Source: Synergistaceae bacterium (GTDB lineage: Bacteria; Synergistota; Synergistia; Synergistales; Synergistaceae). Taken from it: a DNA stretch of 20,129 nucleotides. The stretch covers positions 1-20,129 of the forward strand of contig JAAZCN010000356.1 of NCBI GenBank assembly GCA_012513245.1, written 5' to 3'. Below the pieces are notes generated by a model, which had not been told where the DNA came from, did not search any database, and saw only the letters and a list, made by a program, of their open reading frames with translations. This document shows, one piece after another, positions 1 through 7,402 of this stretch (position 1 is its first letter; each line of letters begins with the position of its first letter). The position numbers were made by a program, and so were the translations under genes.

Positions 1-353
1 GCAGAGTTGTAGTAGCGGCGCGCGCTGCAGGCGTGGATGTATATGATACGGTGTGGGCAGCCATTAGCGATAAAGAGGGACTGCTCAAAGAATGCAGATC
101 GATAGTGGGTCTTGGATTTACCGGTAAGGCGGCTATACATCCCGATCAGATAGAGACGATACATCAGGCCTTCATGCCAAACGAAAAAGAATTCAGAAAA
201 GCACTTCGCGTCATGGAAGCCGCTGAAAATGCGAAAAAAGAGGGCAAGGGAGTTATCTCTGTCGACGGCAAAATGGTAGATGCACCTGTTGTAGCAAGAG
301 CCCGTCATCTTTTGGAGCTTGCCGATCTTTATGGTTTTGAAAGGAGCGACTAA
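1..353 (+). CDS. citE: Citrate lyase beta subunit (citryl-ACP lyase), C-terminal part
   Basis: The reading frame is open from base 3 to the TAA at 351-353, so the start lies left of the window and about 116 residues are visible. The segment GKAAIHPDQIETI (about residues 41-53 of the visible part) is the C-terminal signature of the CitE/HpcH-HpaI aldolase family, in which GK.AIHP helps form the acyl-thioester site. The preceding VYDTVWAAISD stretch is also typical of CitE. In the citrate lyase complex CitE splits citryl-ACP into acetyl-ACP and oxaloacetate in the cytoplasm. It is followed after 2 bases by citF, the normal citDEF order, so the two are translated from one mRNA. A stand-alone malyl- or citramalyl-CoA lyase is possible from the fold alone, but the citF neighbour argues for citE. 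Confidence 0.93.
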   Translation, partial: RVVVAARAAGVDVYDTVWAAISDKEGLLKECRSIVGLGFTGKAAIHPDQIETIHQAFMPNEKEFRKALRVMEAAENAKKEGKGVISVDGKMVDAPVVARARHLLELADLYGFERSD

Positions 354-355
354 TA

Positions 356-1918
356 ATGGACATGATTCTGAATTCCCTGGGCAGAAGCGTCCCGCTTGAA
401 CTTCCCGGAGTTGGGACTTTCGCCCCTTATAAGACGCCGTTTGCCATGCTCGGCCAGCCCGGTGCTTTTGCAGGAACTCAGATGCAGTTGCGCCGTCCGA
501 CGCCCGCAAGGAGTAAAGTCGTTAAGAATATTGAGAAGTCGGTAGAGCTCTCAGGACTCAAAGATGGGATGACTATATCGTTCCACCACCATCTGAGAAA
601 CGGCGATGCAGTAATGCCGATGGTTCTTGATGTCCTCCGGAAAATGGGCTTTAAAGACCTCACACTTGCTCCAAGCTCGATACCGGATGTCCACGACTGC
701 ATTGCTGACTATATCCGCAGCGGTCTGATAAATCGTCTTTACACTTCGGGTGTCCGGGGAGAGCTTGGAAAGCTTCTTTCCGGCGGAGATCTGGAAATAC
801 CTGTTGTGATCCGCAGCCACGGAGGGCGGGCCAGGGCTATAGAGGAAGGATCTATATCTATAGATGTCGCATTTCTTGCAGCTCCTGCCTGTGATCCCTT
901 AGGCAATATCACCGGCAGTACAGGGCCTTCCGCGTGCGGTTCTCTTGGCTATGCGATAACGGATGCCAGGTATGCGCGGCACGTCGTTGCGATCACAGAC
1001 AACCTTGTAGAGTATCCTCTCCATCCCAGGATCTCGATACCGCAATGTCTCGTTGACAGCATAGTATGTGTTGACAGCCTCGGAGATCCAAAAAAGATCG
1101 CAACAGGGGCAGCAAGAATAACAAGAAACCCTGTTGACCTCAAGATCGCCAAAGATTCTTTCAGACTGATGAAATCTTCCGGGATAGTAGAGCCCGGTTT
1201 CTCTTTCCAGATGGGAGTGGGAGGGGCAACCCTGGCTGTGGCAAGATACCTTGGGGAGTACATGAAAGAAAAAGAGATCCGTGGAAGCTTCGGACTTGGC
1301 GGAGTGGGCGGATATATGGCTAACATGCTTGAAGAGGGACTCTTCGACGCAGTCTTTGATGTCCAGAGCTTCGATTCAGCTGTCACCAAGTCGATGCAGG
1401 AAAATCCAAAACACATCGAAATAGATGCCTCCTGGTATGCCAGCCCATTTAATGCGGGATGTATAGTTCACAACCTGGACTGCGTTATACTGGCAGCGCT
1501 TGAAGTCGATACGGATTTCAACGTAAACGTTCTTACCGGACACGATGGAGTGCTCAGGGGAGCATCCGGGGGGCATCAGGATACGGCTGCCGGCGCAAAG
1601 CTCTCAATAGTAGTGGCACCCTCCTTCAGAGGAGGTGTTCCCTCAATAAAGGACAAAGTTACAACGATAACAACGCCCGGAGAGACAGTAGATGCCATCG
1701 TAACAGAGAGAGGGATCTGCATTAACCCCTGCAGGGAGGATCTTCTTGGCTCTGCTTTAAAAGCAGGACTCCCTGTTGTCGATATCACGGCATTGAAGAA
1801 GGAAGTAGAAAAACTGACAGGTATCCCGCATCCGGCTGAATTTGATCACGATAAGATTGCCGCAGTAGTTGAATATCGCGACGGGACTCTTATAGACACT
1901 GTATATGTAAAGAAATAG
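356..1918 (+). CDS. citF: Citrate lyase alpha subunit (citrate:acetyl-ACP transferase)
   Basis: A 520-residue protein, the usual length for CitF (about 510). It swaps the acetyl group on the acyl carrier protein CitD for citrate, giving citryl-ACP, which CitE then cleaves; together this ferments citrate to acetate and oxaloacetate. Recognisable family segments are SFHHHLRNGD (about residues 75-84), the Gly-rich GSTGPSACGSLGYA region (about 187-200), and GHDGVLRGASGGHQD (about 394-408). The ATG at 356 lies two bases after the citE stop; the end of citE supplies AAGGAG at 341-346 as a ribosome site. No accessory genes (citC, citG, citX) follow within the window; the next gene is convergent. The protein is complete with no visible frameshift. 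Confidence 0.95.
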   Translation: MDMILNSLGRSVPLELPGVGTFAPYKTPFAMLGQPGAFAGTQMQLRRPTPARSKVVKNIEKSVELSGLKDGMTISFHHHLRNGDAVMPMVLDVLRKMGFKDLTLAPSSIPDVHDCIADYIRSGLINRLYTSGVRGELGKLLSGGDLEIPVVIRSHGGRARAIEEGSISIDVAFLAAPACDPLGNITGSTGPSACGSLGYAITDARYARHVVAITDNLVEYPLHPRISIPQCLVDSIVCVDSLGDPKKIATGAARITRNPVDLKIAKDSFRLMKSSGIVEPGFSFQMGVGGATLAVARYLGEYMKEKEIRGSFGLGGVGGYMANMLEEGLFDAVFDVQSFDSAVTKSMQENPKHIEIDASWYASPFNAGCIVHNLDCVILAALEVDTDFNVNVLTGHDGVLRGASGGHQDTAAGAKLSIVVAPSFRGGVPSIKDKVTTITTPGETVDAIVTERGICINPCREDLLGSALKAGLPVVDITALKKEVEKLTGIPHPAEFDHDKIAAVVEYRDGTLIDTVYVKK

Positions 1919-1957
1919 GGGTGACTCTGACCATTTTTAGTTACTTAGGCAGAAGAC

Positions 1958-3055
1958 TCAGCATTTAAGTTTTTTTATGTTTATCCCATTTTTTAGAGGC
2001 ATAATTGCGTCTTGCGGGATCTTTACTGCCATAATATCACCCGGTTGAACGGTTTTATCTTCAAAAGAAGGCAACTCCATCTGGATTTGCGCGAATTCAT
2101 TTTTGGGGTCAGCGCCTAAAGGAACCAGAGTGAAAATTACTGAGAAAAGATCTTTTCTAACCTCGAGTACTTTGCAAATCACTTTGTTTTGGTTTTCATC
2201 ACCATCGTAAAAGGGGAGGACGTTGTGAGCTCGAACTCCTATGTGCGTAGCATCTTCTGGGATAGGGTCGGCACACTTTAAGAGGACCTGCCAGTTGAGA
2301 GCCTGCAACGTGTTGTCTGACCGTATTTCCATTTTCGAATAGTTTTTGCATCCGGACAGAAAAGCTGAAGCAAGTGTTGATGGAGAGTTGAAAAATTCAT
2401 CGACCGTACTTACTTTTTCAGAATACCCTCCGTTTATTACACATATTTTGTGACATAAACTATAAACTTCATCTCTGTTATGAGAAACATAAAGAGTGGT
2501 CCCTTGAAATTTACTCAAGATTTCGGCGAGCTCTCTCTCAACCTGCCATCGCAGATAACTGTCAAGGGCTGAAAGCGGTTCGTCGAGCATTATAATTTTA
2601 GGTTCGCTTGCCATGATCCTTGCAAGCGCCACACGCTGCTGCTGTCCTCCCGAAAGCTGGCTCGGATAATGTTTTTCCAGACCGGTTAGAAAATAACTTT
2701 CCAATATGAGCTGAAGCCGCTCTTTTCTATCATTCTGTCCGTCAGACCTTCTAAAGGCAGAAGAAAGATTCTGTTCCACCGTCATATTAGGGAAAAGTGC
2801 GTAGTTTTGAAAAAGCAGTCCGATATGTCTTTCCTGAGGGCTCATGTTTATTTTTTTATCTGAGTCAAACAGGGTAACACCATCAACTACAATGCGTCCC
2901 TCATCCGGTTCAATGATTCCGGCGATGCATTTCAGTGTCATGCTTTTACCGGAACCGGAGCATCCTAACAGAGCCAGGACCTCGTTCTCCGCTTCAAACT
3001 CGACGTTAAGAATAAAATTACCGACTTTTTTTATTATTTTCGCATATATCGACAT
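1958..3055 (-). CDS. modC: Molybdate/tungstate ABC transporter ATP-binding protein
   Basis: A 365-residue cytoplasmic ATPase that powers oxyanion import through ModB. Nucleotide-binding motifs are all present: Walker A GCSGSGKS (31-38), Q-loop FQNYALFP with Q83, signature LSGGQQQR (134-141), Walker B IIMLDEP (154-160) and switch histidine H192. After about residue 230 there is a 135-residue C-terminal domain containing GVRAHNVLPF, consistent with the TOBE/MOP-type oxyanion-sensing domain of this family. It sits 17 bases after modB, with AGAGGT just upstream as ribosome site. The ATPase domain alone would also fit sulfate or iron importers; the ModA and ModB neighbours decide the call. Molybdate and tungstate cannot be separated from sequence. 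It converges on citF with only 39 bases between the stops. Confidence 0.88.
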   Translation of the reverse strand: MSIYAKIIKKVGNFILNVEFEAENEVLALLGCSGSGKSMTLKCIAGIIEPDEGRIVVDGVTLFDSDKKINMSPQERHIGLLFQNYALFPNMTVEQNLSSAFRRSDGQNDRKERLQLILESYFLTGLEKHYPSQLSGGQQQRVALARIMASEPKIIMLDEPLSALDSYLRWQVERELAEILSKFQGTTLYVSHNRDEVYSLCHKICVINGGYSEKVSTVDEFFNSPSTLASAFLSGCKNYSKMEIRSDNTLQALNWQVLLKCADPIPEDATHIGVRAHNVLPFYDGDENQNKVICKVLEVRKDLFSVIFTLVPLGADPKNEFAQIQMELPSFEDKTVQPGDIMAVKIPQDAIMPLKNGINIKKLKC

Positions 3056-3072
3056 TTTTACCTCTAATTTTC

Positions 3073-3762
3073 TTATTCAAAATGATTTTTAGCTATCCCA
3101 ACAGGTTGTTTGTAGCTATTTTCCAGCATATTTACCGCCAACAGAACTATGAGCGAGATCACTAGATTTATTAATACCCATTTGTAAGCGAGAGCGTCGT
3201 TACCTTCCCTCCAAAGTTGGTACACAGTTGTAGATATTATTGCTGTTCTGCCGGGCATATAACCTGCTACCATTGTTGTAGCACCAAATTCCCCGAGAGC
3301 ACGCGCAAAGGAGAGAACTGTCCCTGCCAGGATCCCCTGTTTGCAGTTTGGCATCACAACACGCCAGAAGAGGAAAGTATTCGATAATCCCAGAGTCTGT
3401 CCCGAGTAGAGAAGAGTGATGTCAAATGATTCAAACGCACCGCGGGCAGTACGGTACATCAAGGGAAAGGTAATTATCGTTGTAGTAAAAATAGCTGAAT
3501 ACCATGTCATAGTCATTCTAAAGCCGAACGTTTCAAGAAAGAACGAACCTAGAGGTCCGCGCGGTCCTATAAATTTAAGCATAAAAAACCCTATGACAGT
3601 GGGCGGCAAGACTAAAGGCAAAGTCAGGATACCATCAAGTACTCCTTTGATAAGCCGTGGTGTCTTTGCGATGTAATGAGCCGCGAAGATTCCAAGGAAA
3701 AAGGTAAGGAATGTTGAGATCGATGCAACGCGCAATGAATTATAAAGAGGAAACCAGTCCAT
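3073..3762 (-). CDS. modB: Molybdate/tungstate ABC transporter permease
   Basis: A 229-residue inner-membrane protein, normal for ModB (about 220-230), with several hydrophobic spans beginning at about residue 12. The cytoplasmic EAA coupling loop is clear, with the segment ARALGEFGATTMVAGY (about 149-164) followed by MPGRT; this wording is characteristic of ModB/CysT-type permeases and contacts the ModC ATPase. Start ATG is at 3760-3762 with a weak GGGGT ribosome site. It is separated from modA by 88 bases that hold a terminator-like hairpin, and from modC by 17 bases, so modB and modC are probably made at a lower level than ModA. Confidence 0.9.
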   Translation of the reverse strand: MDWFPLYNSLRVASISTFLTFFLGIFAAHYIAKTPRLIKGVLDGILTLPLVLPPTVIGFFMLKFIGPRGPLGSFFLETFGFRMTMTWYSAIFTTTIITFPLMYRTARGAFESFDITLLYSGQTLGLSNTFLFWRVVMPNCKQGILAGTVLSFARALGEFGATTMVAGYMPGRTAIISTTVYQLWREGNDALAYKWVLINLVISLIVLLAVNMLENSYKQPVGIAKNHFE

Positions 3763-3787
3763 ATCTTACCCCAATTCAACCAGTCAT

Positions 3788-3823
3788 GAAAAAAGATGGC
3801 CAAACCTTTTTCCGGTATGGCCA
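3788..3823 (-). terminator. Terminator-like hairpin between modA and modB
   Basis: Read on the - strand, TGGCCATACC (3823-3814) can pair with GGTTTGGCCA (3806-3797) with one mismatch and a seven-base loop, followed directly by TCTTTTTTC (3796-3788). This has the form of a Rho-independent terminator in the direction of mod transcription. The other strand lacks a T-run after the stem. It lies after the modA stop and before modB. I see no promoter between it and modB, so it is more likely a partial terminator that keeps ModA in excess over ModBC than a full stop. Confidence 0.75.
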
Positions 3824-3850
3824 CACTTTTATAATAAATGGATTTTGTTG

Positions 3851-4666
3851 TTATTTACCTATAACAGAGAATCCTATGCTGTTAAAAATCTTTTCGCATT
3901 CCGGTCCCTTAAGAAATTTGACAAATGCGGCTGCTGCTTCCATGTTTTTTGTCTCCTTCATGATGGCAGCAGGATAGGCTATTGGTCTGTGGCTCCCCTG
4001 TGGCGCTTCTGCAACGACATCTACAGCTTTGGATGTAGCGGCATCTGTACGAAAAACCAGCCCACAATCAGCGGCTCCTTCAGCAACCTGTGAAAGGACT
4101 ACTTTTACGGTGCTTGCATAGCTTATCTTGTTCATACTTTTTAACTTGTCCCAAAGATCTAAGCTTTCGTATATTTCTTTTGAATAGAGTCCAACCGGAA
4201 CATCTAAATTACCGAGTGAAATAATTCCGACTTTATCTGTGACAGCATCTTTAAAGTCTTTGATCCCTTTAGGGTTGTGTCCCTTTGGAACTATCAGCAC
4301 TACTTTGTTGGAGACTAAATTGAATCGTGTGCCCTCAGCTAAAAAATCAAGTTTTTTTGTGTTGATCTTTGGGTCTGCCTTTATGTCTAATTGGTTCATC
4401 TGCTTCTGACCGGCCGAGATATAAACGTCGCAGTAGGCACCATTTTCGATCTGCGTTTTCAGCGTCCCGCTTGAGTCAAAATTGAAGAGGATCTTTACAT
4501 CGGGCGTAGATTTTTTATATGCTTCGGCAATCATGTTCATTGATTCGGTCGTCGATGCCGCTGCAAAGACGGTCAACTCTGTTGCTGCGTTTGCCGTCAG
4601 TGGTACCGTAAAGAGAGAAAGTATCGATAAGAGGATAGAGAACTTAAAAAGCTTTGAAACGATCAT
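3851..4666 (-). CDS. modA: Periplasmic molybdate/tungstate-binding protein
   Basis: A 271-residue secreted binding protein that delivers molybdate or tungstate to ModBC. Residues 1-27 form a Sec signal peptide (basic SKLFK start, long hydrophobic core, likely cut after ANA); there is no lipobox Cys. The mature start TELTVFAAASTTESM and the later FNFDSSGTLKTQIENGA segment are classic ModA oxyanion-site regions with the expected Ser and Thr ligands. The frame is open further upstream to 4723, but the ATG at 4664-4666 has a perfect AGGAGGT (4680-4674) seven bases before it and gives a proper signal peptide, so I take that start. First gene of modA-modB-modC; promoter at 4706-4734. Confidence 0.92.
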   Translation of the reverse strand: MIVSKLFKFSILLSILSLFTVPLTANAATELTVFAAASTTESMNMIAEAYKKSTPDVKILFNFDSSGTLKTQIENGAYCDVYISAGQKQMNQLDIKADPKINTKKLDFLAEGTRFNLVSNKVVLIVPKGHNPKGIKDFKDAVTDKVGIISLGNLDVPVGLYSKEIYESLDLWDKLKSMNKISYASTVKVVLSQVAEGAADCGLVFRTDAATSKAVDVVAEAPQGSHRPIAYPAAIMKETKNMEAAAAFVKFLKGPECEKIFNSIGFSVIGK

Positions 4667-4673
4667 ATTAAAG

Positions 4674-4680
4674 ACCTCCT
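4674..4680 (-). promoter_or_regulatory. Ribosome binding site deciding the modA start
   Basis: AGGAGGT, a full match to the anti-16S tail, ends seven bases before the ATG at 4666. It rules out the longer reading from 4723, which would lack a ribosome site and would bury the signal peptide behind 19 extra residues. Confidence 0.85.
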
Positions 4681-4743
4681 GTTGCAACTTAGTATCAACA
4701 ACGGGATTATAGAGGGGTTTCATTGTTTTTGCAACAGTGTTGC
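4681..4743. promoter_or_regulatory. Paired GTTGC palindromes around the modA promoter (candidate operator)
   Basis: GTTGCAAC (4681-4688) is a perfect palindrome. GCAACA-G-TGTTGC (4731-4743) is a perfect 6-1-6 inverted repeat. Their centres are 52.5 bases apart, close to five helical turns, and they bracket the -10/-35 elements. Two further GCAAC copies stand in tandem at 4815-4824. The arrangement fits a dimeric repressor that could bridge both sites. It does not resemble the ModE consensus of Escherichia coli (TATAT-type arms), so the regulator is unknown. Confidence 0.5.
4706..4734 (-). promoter_or_regulatory. Putative sigma-70 promoter of modABC
   Basis: On the - strand a perfect -10 box TATAAT (4711-4706) lies 17 bases after TTGCAA (4734-4729), a 4-of-6 match to the -35 consensus. 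Transcription would begin near 4699, leaving a leader of about 33 bases before the modA ATG. The -35 overlaps one palindrome (4731-4743) and the leader contains a second (4681-4688), which suggests repression of this promoter. Confidence 0.65.
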
Positions 4744-4867
4744 GATTATTTTGGATTAAAGTTCCTTTGCGCTCACATCTGTCTCTTTATAGTCAACAAG
4801 CACCATTGGTCCACGCAACGCAACTTCAGATGAGACGGAACCAATTGTCGCTTATGCGCAAGGCACT

Positions 4868-4905
4868 AAAAAAGAAAAGAGAGGGCTGGGTCAGCTCTCT
4901 CTCTT
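4868..4905 (-). terminator. Rho-independent terminator of the pst-pho operon
   Basis: Directly after the phoR stop, on the - strand, a stem of AGAGAGAGCTG against CAGCCCTCTCT (arms about 4902-4892 and 4888-4878, one A-C mismatch, three-base loop) is followed by TTTTCTTTTTT. On the + strand the same stem is followed by TTCTTTTTATATTT, so it may work in both directions, but no + strand gene ends here. It separates the phosphate operon from the modABC promoter region. Confidence 0.8.
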
Positions 4906-4909
4906 CTTT

Positions 4910-6694
4910 TTATATTTTATTGTTCTTTGTCAATCCTGCTTTGGGCAGGATCATAAAGAAAGATGCCCCTCCCAATGGGGATACATCCAGTTCAAGAGAA
5001 CCACCCTCTCTTTCAGCGATCTTTCTCGAAATGGACAACCCAAGACCGTATCCTCCTACCGAACTACGGCTCCTCGCACGGTGAGTGTCTCCTCTCCTGA
5101 ATTTTTCAAAGATGATATCCCTCTCTTCATTAGAGACTCCGGGCCCGTTGTCATCAACCGATATCAGGATCTCATTCTCCCTTTCTCTGACTGTAACTTC
5201 AATTTTCCCGTCCGTATCACGAAAGGAGGAGACATACTTGACACCATTTTCGACCAGGTTAAAGAGAGCTCTTCTCAGGTCTGCGTAGACTATGTTGAGT
5301 GTGACATCTTCTTCGGGCAAAACAGCTTTAATATCTATCTTCCTGCTTGCAGGAAGATCTTTTACGTCTAATATTATGTCACGTACGATCTCTTTCAGAT
5401 CTACTTTTCCTCTCCTGTTTCCGAGGGGATCAACATCTAGTTTCACTAGCAGGATAAGGTCGTCGACAAGACCACTTATCCTTTCCTGTTGACGTATCAT
5501 ACTGTCAACTGCAGCAATATCTTCTTTGTCTGTGAGAGAATCGCCTGATTTCAAAAGCTCAAGACCCGTTCTTATTACTGTCAGCGGAGTCTGAAATTCA
5601 TGTCCCGCATCTACAAAGAACTCTCGCCTCGCCTCATCCAGTTTGATCTTTTCAGTAAGGTCTTCTAGAAGGATCATCCTGCCACGTGTAAGTGTAAGTG
5701 TCGACATTTCGATCTTTGAACCTCCGCTGCGGGAGAGGTTTATCATTCTTCTGCCATCTCCTTCGTCAAGCATCCTGCACATTTCATCGGAAGGAAGGAT
5801 TACCTCTATAGACAAACCTCTCGCAGGCTGGTTGTTACCAGGCCTTCCACATATCTTTGAAGCAGCGCTGTTCATATAACGAACTTTTCTCGCCTCGTCT
5901 ATAAGGATAACGCCGACAGGGAGCGCGCCTACAAGAAGAGAAAGCTCCTCTTTCCTTTCCTGCGCCTCTTTGATACTCAGCTTAAGTGAATCAGACATTG
6001 AATTTAGCGCATTTGAGAGGTTCTGGATCTGTGGATCGTTTGTTATCGGAAACCTTGCTGTTCCCCCCGCCGCTATCGTCTGTGCCGATTCGCTCAAAAG
6101 ATCAAGCGGCTTTGTTACAAAATGGATCATTAAATATGAGCCTAAGAGGACGAAAAGAAGCATGATCTCCATGAAGTAGAGAAATTGTTTAACCATGGAT
6201 ACAGCAAGACTGTTAAGTTCTTCAAGCGGATAAGAAAGTCTGATCACCATTCTCTGACCCGGAGTCCCGGGGATAATAACCCTTTTAGACATGTAATTCT
6301 GCCATTCAGACTGTGTTTTGCTGTACCTTAGTTCTGAGCCGCTACCGTCCTCAAAAGCTTTTATTATTTCAGGCCTCTTGTAATGATTGTCCATTTCGTT
6401 CGGATCGCTCTTGCTGTCTATTAAAACATCACCCACTGTATTTATTACGGTAAGCCTGCCCTTGGGGTATATTTTTCCCCAAAAAGACTGGATATCCTTT
6501 ATTCCGTTTAACCCATCCTGCTCTCCTGCCGCAACGAAGGCATCAAGATAGTGAGAAAGGGTCTCTCTGTTTTCTTCGATTACTTCTTCGCGCTCGCTTT
6601 TGTAAATAAACCCCCAGGTTCCAATGCCAATCAACACAACACACAAGGTAAGCAACAGCGCAATTTTTTTTCTGAGAGTCATTTTTTTAAACAT
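4910..6694 (-). CDS. phoR: Phosphate-regulon sensor histidine kinase
   Basis: A 594-residue membrane kinase (positions below count from a TTG codon one residue earlier). It has a membrane segment at about 11-30, an extracytoplasmic sensor of about 135 residues, a second membrane segment at about 170-193, a HAMP linker (about 194-245), a PAS-like domain (about 250-345), the dimerisation/phosphoacceptor helix with GHEFQTPL (His366), and an ATPase domain with N-box LVEN (N484), G1 DDNGPG (515-520), F-box FEKFRRGD and G2 GGYGLGL (548-554). With PhoU and PstSCAB it senses phosphate and phosphorylates PhoB. The ATG at 6692-6694 overlaps the end of phoB (ATGTTTAA) and has GGAGGAG (6708-6702) seven bases ahead, so I prefer it over the TTG at 6697. 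Last gene of the operon. Confidence 0.92.
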   Translation of the reverse strand: MFKKMTLRKKIALLLTLCVVLIGIGTWGFIYKSEREEVIEENRETLSHYLDAFVAAGEQDGLNGIKDIQSFWGKIYPKGRLTVINTVGDVLIDSKSDPNEMDNHYKRPEIIKAFEDGSGSELRYSKTQSEWQNYMSKRVIIPGTPGQRMVIRLSYPLEELNSLAVSMVKQFLYFMEIMLLFVLLGSYLMIHFVTKPLDLLSESAQTIAAGGTARFPITNDPQIQNLSNALNSMSDSLKLSIKEAQERKEELSLLVGALPVGVILIDEARKVRYMNSAASKICGRPGNNQPARGLSIEVILPSDEMCRMLDEGDGRRMINLSRSGGSKIEMSTLTLTRGRMILLEDLTEKIKLDEARREFFVDAGHEFQTPLTVIRTGLELLKSGDSLTDKEDIAAVDSMIRQQERISGLVDDLILLVKLDVDPLGNRRGKVDLKEIVRDIILDVKDLPASRKIDIKAVLPEEDVTLNIVYADLRRALFNLVENGVKYVSSFRDTDGKIEVTVRERENEILISVDDNGPGVSNEERDIIFEKFRRGDTHRARSRSSVGGYGLGLSISRKIAEREGGSLELDVSPLGGASFFMILPKAGLTKNNKI

Positions 6695-7391
6695 CAAACT
6701 GCTCCTCCTCCCAGGAAAGCCTGTATCCCCGTCCCCTCAAAGTCTGGATTGTAAGCTGAGGGCTTTTTCCATCATCAAGTTTTTTCCTGAGTCTTGATAT
6801 GTGGACATCGATTGTCCTAGTATCCTCGCCGCCGATTCCCCATATCTTCTTCAATATTTCCTCCCTGGAAAGAGTACGCCCTATCCTTCCGACCATTAAA
6901 TCAAGAATCTCAAATTCCATCGGGCTTATGTCGAGAAGCACTCCGCGAAGAAAGACCTCCCGCTCTTCCCGGTCGATCATGAGTTCCCCCTCTTCGATAG
7001 TCCTGCTTATTTCTTCATCTTTTTTTCTTCTGAGGAGGACCCTTACACGGGCAAGAAGTTCATCAAGGCTGAAAGGTTTTCTCATGTAGTCATCGGCACC
7101 AAGGTCAAGCCCTTGTACTGCGTCATCCGTAGAGCTCCTTGCTGTCAGCATGATGACAGGTATATCCCTGGTGGCCGGATCGGATTTTGCCCTTCTGCAG
7201 ACTTCCCACCCATCCATCAGAGGCATCATCAGGTCTAGTATGACAAGATCAGGAAGCTCTTCTCCCATGAGAAAGAGAGCGTTATCACCATCATACGCAG
7301 ATATCACTTTATAACCATGTTTTCTCAGCGCCCTGCCAATAAATTCAACAAGGTTTTCTTCGTCATCCGCAATGAGAATTTTTTCAACCAT
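6687..7391 (-). CDS. phoB: Phosphate-regulon response regulator (OmpR/PhoB family)
   Basis: A 234-residue two-domain regulator. The receiver domain (1-120) has the acidic pair D9/D10, phosphoacceptor D53 in ILDLMMP, T83 and K105. The C-terminal winged helix (about 135-230) contains EFEILDLM, TIDVHISRLRKKL and the wing RGRGYRL, as in OmpR-type DNA-binding domains. It should bind the 11-base repeats upstream of pstS and activate its own operon. The start has AGGAGGGAT upstream. It lies 11 bases after phoU and overlaps phoR by 8 bases, so the kinase and regulator are translationally coupled. Bacillus-type naming (PhoP) would be equally fair. Confidence 0.94.
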   Translation of the reverse strand: MVEKILIADDEENLVEFIGRALRKHGYKVISAYDGDNALFLMGEELPDLVILDLMMPLMDGWEVCRRAKSDPATRDIPVIMLTARSSTDDAVQGLDLGADDYMRKPFSLDELLARVRVLLRRKKDEEISRTIEEGELMIDREEREVFLRGVLLDISPMEFEILDLMVGRIGRTLSREEILKKIWGIGGEDTRTIDVHISRLRKKLDDGKSPQLTIQTLRGRGYRLSWEEEQFDV

Positions 7392-7402
7392 CAGGATCCC
7401 TC

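Noticed and set aside
949..1416. A 155-codon open frame on the - strand
   Set aside because: Antisense to citF, whose own frame is continuous and conserved there.
4667..4723. Upstream extension of modA by 19 residues
   Set aside because: The perfect AGGAGGT at 4674-4680 and the signal peptide place the start at 4666; the extension would cover the promoter leader.
4805..4845. ATTGGTCC...GGAACCAAT inverted repeat, considered as part of a molybdenum-cofactor riboswitch
   Set aside because: It is upstream of the best promoter and so probably not in the modA mRNA; the arms need a bulge, and I cannot recognise the conserved core of that riboswitch.
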